From Aureicoccus marinus (GTDB taxonomy: Bacteria; Bacteroidota; Bacteroidia; Flavobacteriales; Flavobacteriaceae), in NCBI RefSeq assembly GCF_002954325.1, contig NZ_MQVX01000001.1, positions 563,546-627,545 of the forward strand: a stretch of DNA of 64,000 nt, in the 5' to 3' direction. The position numbers and the translations under genes were made by a program. The notes under the pieces were generated by a model. That model did no database searches. It was not told the DNA's origin and saw only the letters and a program-made list of their open reading frames with translations. Positions 60,200-64,000 of the stretch are shown in pieces. Numbering within the stretch: the first letter of the stretch is position 1; each line of letters begins with the position of its first letter.

Positions 60200-61177
60200 A
60201 TGTCAGAAGCCGTAGAAGCCCGATTAGAACAAATTCCGGTAGTCAATGCGTTGGCCCGCTTGTGTAAGCGTATTCGTATTCCTGGTTTTGAAGGACTATC
60301 GCTTTACGATCTGCTCGAAATTTATATCTACGGAATTGTCAAAGGAACCCTGTCTAGTCGGGCGAGTTCTATTGCTTTTAGTCTCTTCATGGCCCTCTTT
60401 CCTCTGATTATTTTCTTGGTCACCTTGCTTCCCTTTTTGTCTCCCTTCGTCGGGGAACACAATGGTGAGAGTTTTGACCAGGTTTTTTTGGGCTTCTTGG
60501 AATCCTTCTTGCCAGATGCCTCGGCGAATTATTTCGCGGAGATCTATGAGGGGATCAAAAGCCAAAAGAGAGATGGCCTTTTGTCCACTACTTTTCTCTT
60601 GTCCATCTTTTTGGTGGCCAACGGAGTCAATGCTATTTTCGGGAGTTTCAATAACTCCTACCATGTCGAATTTGGGCGGGGTTTCTTCCGACAGTACCTC
60701 TACGCTTTGGTGGTGGGCTTAATCCTATCGGTGGGCTTAATCGTCGGTGCCATGGCTTTCTTGTATTTCGAAATCTACGCGGTGGAGCCCTTTAGTGAAT
60801 ACCTGGGCAAAGCCTTTAGTATTGCAGAAGGTACGGCAGACAACTACGGTGTTGTATTAGCCAAAGTGTTGTTTTTCATGATCCTGAGTTACTTGACAGC
60901 GGCCATTCTGTACTTTTTTGGGACGACCAAAGGGGATCGGGCCCGCTTTTTTTCGCCTGGAGCTTTGATGACGACTTTACTCTTTGTTTTGACCTCTTAT
61001 TTATTTGGGGTATACGTAGAAAAATTCGCGAGATACAATGAACTCTACGGCGCACTGGGAGGGCTTTTGATCCTGATGCTTTACATTTGGTTAAACTCAA
61101 ATATCTTACTTTTGGGCTTCGAAATGAATGCCACAATCAAAACCCTTCGTAAAGACGCTCGCTTTTCGAAATCATGA
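60200..61177 (+). CDS. YihY/BrkB-family membrane protein
   Basis: A 325-residue inner-membrane protein with about six helices (residues 65-85, 130-150, 165-190, 215-240, 255-275, 285-305). Conserved segments: RASSIAFSLFMALFPLIIFL, VNAIFGSFNNSYHVEF and YNELYGALGGLLILMLYIWL. The family was once called ribonuclease BN by error; its function is unknown. It begins directly at the nadC stop and overlaps the next gene by four bases (ATGA). Confidence 0.88.
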   Translation: MSEAVEARLEQIPVVNALARLCKRIRIPGFEGLSLYDLLEIYIYGIVKGTLSSRASSIAFSLFMALFPLIIFLVTLLPFLSPFVGEHNGESFDQVFLGFLESFLPDASANYFAEIYEGIKSQKRDGLLSTTFLLSIFLVANGVNAIFGSFNNSYHVEFGRGFFRQYLYALVVGLILSVGLIVGAMAFLYFEIYAVEPFSEYLGKAFSIAEGTADNYGVVLAKVLFFMILSYLTAAILYFFGTTKGDRARFFSPGALMTTLLFVLTSYLFGVYVEKFARYNELYGALGGLLILMLYIWLNSNILLLGFEMNATIKTLRKDARFSKS

Positions 61178-61596
61178 GAGTTTTACCCTTTCTTTTCTTT
61201 TTTTCTGTTCTTTTTTCCGTCCAAGGCCAAAGTATTGAAGGCCTATGGCAAACCATTGACGACCAGACCGGGGAGGCCAAGGCGGTAGTGAAAGTCTATA
61301 AGAAAAGTGGCTTGCTCTATGGCGAAATCCAAGAAATTGTGGTCAAAGGCAAAGAAAACGCCCGGTGCGAAAAATGCCGTGGCCAATTAAAAAACAAACC
61401 CTTGGTAGGGCTGTTCACCATCAACGGATTTAAGGAGGTCGAGGGCTTTTACAAAGGGAAGCAGTTGTTTGACCCAGAACAGGGAAAATCATTTAGAGGG
61501 AAGGTATGGCTAGATCCTGATAACACCAACCGCTTAAAGGTTCGGGGCTATTTGGGCTTTTTGTACCGAACCCAAACCTGGATTCGCCTGAGATAG
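61174..61596 (+). CDS. DUF2147 protein, exported
   Basis: A 140-residue secreted protein with signal peptide (PFLFFFSVLFSVQGQ) and one DUF2147 domain, a small lipocalin-like beta-barrel: IEGLWQTIDDQTGEAKAVVK, LLYGEIQEIVVKG, the CEKC pair in ENARCEKCRGQLKNKPL, and KVRGYLGFLYRTQTWIR. Ligand unknown. Its ATG overlaps the YihY stop by four bases and priA starts 13 bases later, which supports a nadC-yihY-DUF2147-priA transcript. Confidence 0.88.
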   Translation: MRVLPFLFFFSVLFSVQGQSIEGLWQTIDDQTGEAKAVVKVYKKSGLLYGEIQEIVVKGKENARCEKCRGQLKNKPLVGLFTINGFKEVEGFYKGKQLFDPEQGKSFRGKVWLDPDNTNRLKVRGYLGFLYRTQTWIRLR

Positions 61597-61609
61597 AATC
61601 CCTTTACAC

Positions 61610-64000
61610 ATGCCAAACTTTGTAGATGTCATTTTGCCCCTCGCCATTGAGAGGGCCTATACGTATCGCGTCCCGGACGGGCCTGATTTTGACGTTCTCA
61701 AAGCACAAAAGAGAGGAGTGCGTGTTAGTGTGCCTTTTGGTAAAAGAAAGCTCTACACCGCTTTAACCTATCGTTTTCACCAGGAACCGCCTGGAGCATA
61801 TCAAGCCAAGGAAGTTCTGGAAGTACTCGATGAGGAACCCCTGGTCTCTGAGCAACAATGGATCCATTGGCAATGGATTGCAGACTACTACCTCTGTACC
61901 CTTGGGGAGGTGATGAAATCAGCTCTCCCGAGTGCATTTTTATTACAGAGCGAAACCCAAATCATTTTGAATCCGGAAGAGCTGGTTTTGCCAGAAGATC
62001 TGAATGATGAAGAGTATTTGATCTGGGATGCACTTAAGATTCGCGAAAGGCTCGAGATTGCAGAACTCTCAGAAATTACAGGCCGAAAACGTCCCTTAAA
62101 AGCTATTGAGAAGCTCCTGCAGCAAAAGAAGGTCCTCTTGGAGGAAGACCTCAAGGCGAAATACAGCACCAAGAAGGAGAGAAGGTTAGGCCTGGGTGTA
62201 GACTATCAATTGGATTCAGGTCTGGAGCGCTTACTTCAGGACCTGGAAAGAGCACCTAAGCAAAAAGAAATCTTAATGCAGTTCTTCCAGATGCAGGGAG
62301 GGAGTCAAGAAGGTGTTCCTCGGGTCCAATTACTCAAACGAAGTACAGCTGGAGCTGCTTCTCTCAAGTCGTTGATTGATAAAGGAATACTACAGGAATT
62401 TGAGGTGGATGTGGATCGATTGCCCTTAAGAAGCAATAGAGGACCAGAAGCCGTAGTGGAGCTAAGTCCTAAACAACAAGAAGTACTTGAAACTATTAAG
62501 CGGGGAATAGAAGAAGGCAGGCCAGCTCTTCTTCATGGGGTGACGGCCTCCGGTAAAACAGAAGTCTTCGTCAAATTGGCAGAAGAAGTCATTGAGCAAG
62601 GGAAACAAGTACTCTATCTGGTCCCCGAAATAGCCCTAACCGTCCAATTGATTGAACGATTAAAGCGGTACCTCGGCGGAAAGGTAGTGGTCTATCATTC
62701 CCGCTTCTCCCGAAATGAGCAGGTAGAACTCTGGTTAAAGACCCACGCGGGAGGGGAGCAAGTATCCGTAATCGTTGGAGCTCGTTCGTCTCTTTTCTTG
62801 CCTTTTAAGAATTTGGGACTTATTGTCGTAGATGAAGAGCACGAAAGTAGTTTTAAGCAGTTTGATCCAGCTCCTCGATACCACGGTAGGGATGCAGCGG
62901 TTTACCTGGCTCACATTCATCGTTGTGGTATTGTGCTGGGTTCAGCCACTCCGAGCCTCGAAAGCTACTTCAATGCCCAGAACAACAAATACCTGTACAC
63001 GGCGCTTTTAGAACGCTACAGACCTGTTGCTATGCCGGAGATCCAGATGATCTCCCTAAAAGAGGCCCAACGGAAAAAACAAATGAAGGGGCATTTTAGC
63101 CCTGTTCTTTACGAGGCCATTCAAGACCGCCTTGCCCGAAAAGAGCAAATCATTCTGTTTCAAAACAGAAGAGGATATTCTCCTGTATTGGAATGTACAG
63201 TCTGTGGACACAGCCCAGGCTGCCCTAACTGCGATGTCAAATTGACCTATCACCAGAACCGCAATCAATTGCGGTGTCACTACTGCGGATTTAAATCACC
63301 CGTCCCTAAACAGTGCGAAGCTTGTGGAACACCAGGGGCTTTGCCCAAGGGATTGGGGACCCAACAGGTAGAAGAGGAGGTGAAGGAGTTCTTTCCGGAG
63401 GCCAGAGTACAACGAATGGACCAGGATACCACCCGCGGTAAAACGAGTCTACAAAAAATAGTTCGACAGTTTGAACAGCAGGAGATCGATATCCTTATAG
63501 GGACGCAAATGGTCACCAAAGGCCTGGATTTTGAGCGATTAGGCCTTGTGGGGGTTATGAATGCGGATAGTTTGATGAATTTTCCGGATTACAGGGCGCA
63601 TGAACGGGCTTTTCAGTTGTTGATGCAAGTCGCAGGGCGAGCGGGTCGTGCCTACGGTCAAGGCCAAGTACTTATTCAGACCTACCAGCCTGAACACCCC
63701 TTACTGCAACAACTCAGTATGTATCAATACTTGCCTTTTTACGAACAGCAACTACGAGAAAGGCAACAGTTTGCCTATCCGCCTTTTGTGCGACTTGTTA
63801 AACTCAGCCTTAAATCAAGAGACTACAACAAGGTTATTGAGGGAGCACGATGGATGGGAGAAGCTTTGAGACAACTCAAAGGCTGTACTGTTTTAGGACC
63901 GGAGTTTCCCTTAATTCCGAGGATCCGCAACCAATATATTCAGCAAATCTTGGTGAAGTCGGCTCCAGGCTCATCTACCGCTCAAACAAAACAAAGCGTG
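61610..64000 (+). CDS. priA: Primosomal protein N' (PriA helicase), 3' end cut by window edge
   Basis: Replication-restart helicase that reloads the replisome at stalled forks. Start MPNFVDVILPLAIERAYTYR at 61610; 797 codons are open to the window edge, near the full length of about 815. The N-terminal fork-binding domain is followed by helicase motifs: Walker A GVTASGKTEV (near residue 312), DEEH box VVDEEHESSFKQ and LGSATPSLESY. The zinc-binding region has eight Cys in four pairs (CTVCGHSPGCPNC, CHYCGF, CEACG) and the second helicase lobe ends in VAGRAGRAYGQGQV. It ends a run starting with nadC. No frameshift was found in it. Confidence 0.95.
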   Translation, partial: MPNFVDVILPLAIERAYTYRVPDGPDFDVLKAQKRGVRVSVPFGKRKLYTALTYRFHQEPPGAYQAKEVLEVLDEEPLVSEQQWIHWQWIADYYLCTLGEVMKSALPSAFLLQSETQIILNPEELVLPEDLNDEEYLIWDALKIRERLEIAELSEITGRKRPLKAIEKLLQQKKVLLEEDLKAKYSTKKERRLGLGVDYQLDSGLERLLQDLERAPKQKEILMQFFQMQGGSQEGVPRVQLLKRSTAGAASLKSLIDKGILQEFEVDVDRLPLRSNRGPEAVVELSPKQQEVLETIKRGIEEGRPALLHGVTASGKTEVFVKLAEEVIEQGKQVLYLVPEIALTVQLIERLKRYLGGKVVVYHSRFSRNEQVELWLKTHAGGEQVSVIVGARSSLFLPFKNLGLIVVDEEHESSFKQFDPAPRYHGRDAAVYLAHIHRCGIVLGSATPSLESYFNAQNNKYLYTALLERYRPVAMPEIQMISLKEAQRKKQMKGHFSPVLYEAIQDRLARKEQIILFQNRRGYSPVLECTVCGHSPGCPNCDVKLTYHQNRNQLRCHYCGFKSPVPKQCEACGTPGALPKGLGTQQVEEEVKEFFPEARVQRMDQDTTRGKTSLQKIVRQFEQQEIDILIGTQMVTKGLDFERLGLVGVMNADSLMNFPDYRAHERAFQLLMQVAGRAGRAYGQGQVLIQTYQPEHPLLQQLSMYQYLPFYEQQLRERQQFAYPPFVRLVKLSLKSRDYNKVIEGARWMGEALRQLKGCTVLGPEFPLIPRIRNQYIQQILVKSAPGSSTAQTKQSV

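Overview
The window reads as the chromosome of a marine-type member of the Bacteroidota, class Flavobacteriia. The evidence is the gene content (DUF4199, DUF4252 and Haem_bd proteins, GlmU-like nucleotidyltransferase, zinc-free type B L31, HAD-phosphoglycerate dehydrogenase fusion, FadB with the dehydrogenase half first) and several promoters of the Bacteroidota form TTG-N17..23-TAnnTTTG. It is a housekeeping region, densely packed with genes on both strands. I see no transposase, integrase, CRISPR array, rRNA or tRNA gene.

Layout. 1-5739 (minus strand): fatty-acid beta-oxidation cluster (acyl-CoA ligase, MarR regulator, FadB-like protein, thiolase cut by the window edge), with a perfect 28-bp palindrome over the marR promoter. 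5892-10851: purL and an RsmB-like rRNA methyltransferase. 10958-18192 (minus): a small secreted protein, then a tight run of DUF4199 protein, glycosyltransferase, phosphoglucomutase, lipid-exporter-type ABC protein, ECF sigma factor, its putative anti-sigma and a periplasmic helical protein. 18350-24900: L31 type B, GlmU-like protein, MtaB, small GNAT protein with an unusual leader, hydrolase, lytic transglycosylase, two unknowns, L34. 25024-32694: carB, then gnd facing away from zwf-pgl (oxidative pentose phosphate pathway). 33090-39662: rmuC and a vitamin B12 uptake locus, with ABC genes on the minus strand facing away from a cobalamin riboswitch and TonB receptor. 39694-45843: S41 protease, second ECF sigma operon with two DUF4252 proteins, MscS channel, purB. 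45887-54026: HEAT-like protein, haem-binding protein, sirtuin, SpoU methyltransferase, SRPBCC protein, GH13 lipoprotein, carboxypeptidase-regulatory-like protein, DEAD helicase, RdgB. 54348-64000: a repeat-rich coiled-coil membrane protein, serA fusion, a PilJ-type sensor with an orphan histidine-kinase-like dimerisation helix pair, rlmH, and a nadC-yihY-DUF2147-priA run cut at the right edge.

A technical point dominates interpretation. At least eight conserved genes (pgm, glycosyltransferase, mtaB, rpmH, gnd, B12 ABC ATPase, B12 TonB receptor, DEAD helicase) are each broken by one missing base, and adding one base gives a full-length family member in every case. One of them is ribosomal protein L34. 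Uniform single-base deletions, most fitting a shortened short run of one base, are what an under-polished assembly looks like, so I treat these genes as intact in the organism. One further gene, at 45887-46459, carries an in-frame TAA.

I did not find a convincing new multi-gene system. The best leads are the orphan DHp-type sensor (57775-58812), the roughly 25-residue repeat protein (54348-55703), the leader or small-RNA candidate ahead of the GNAT gene (21592-21688) and the MarR operator (3888-3915).
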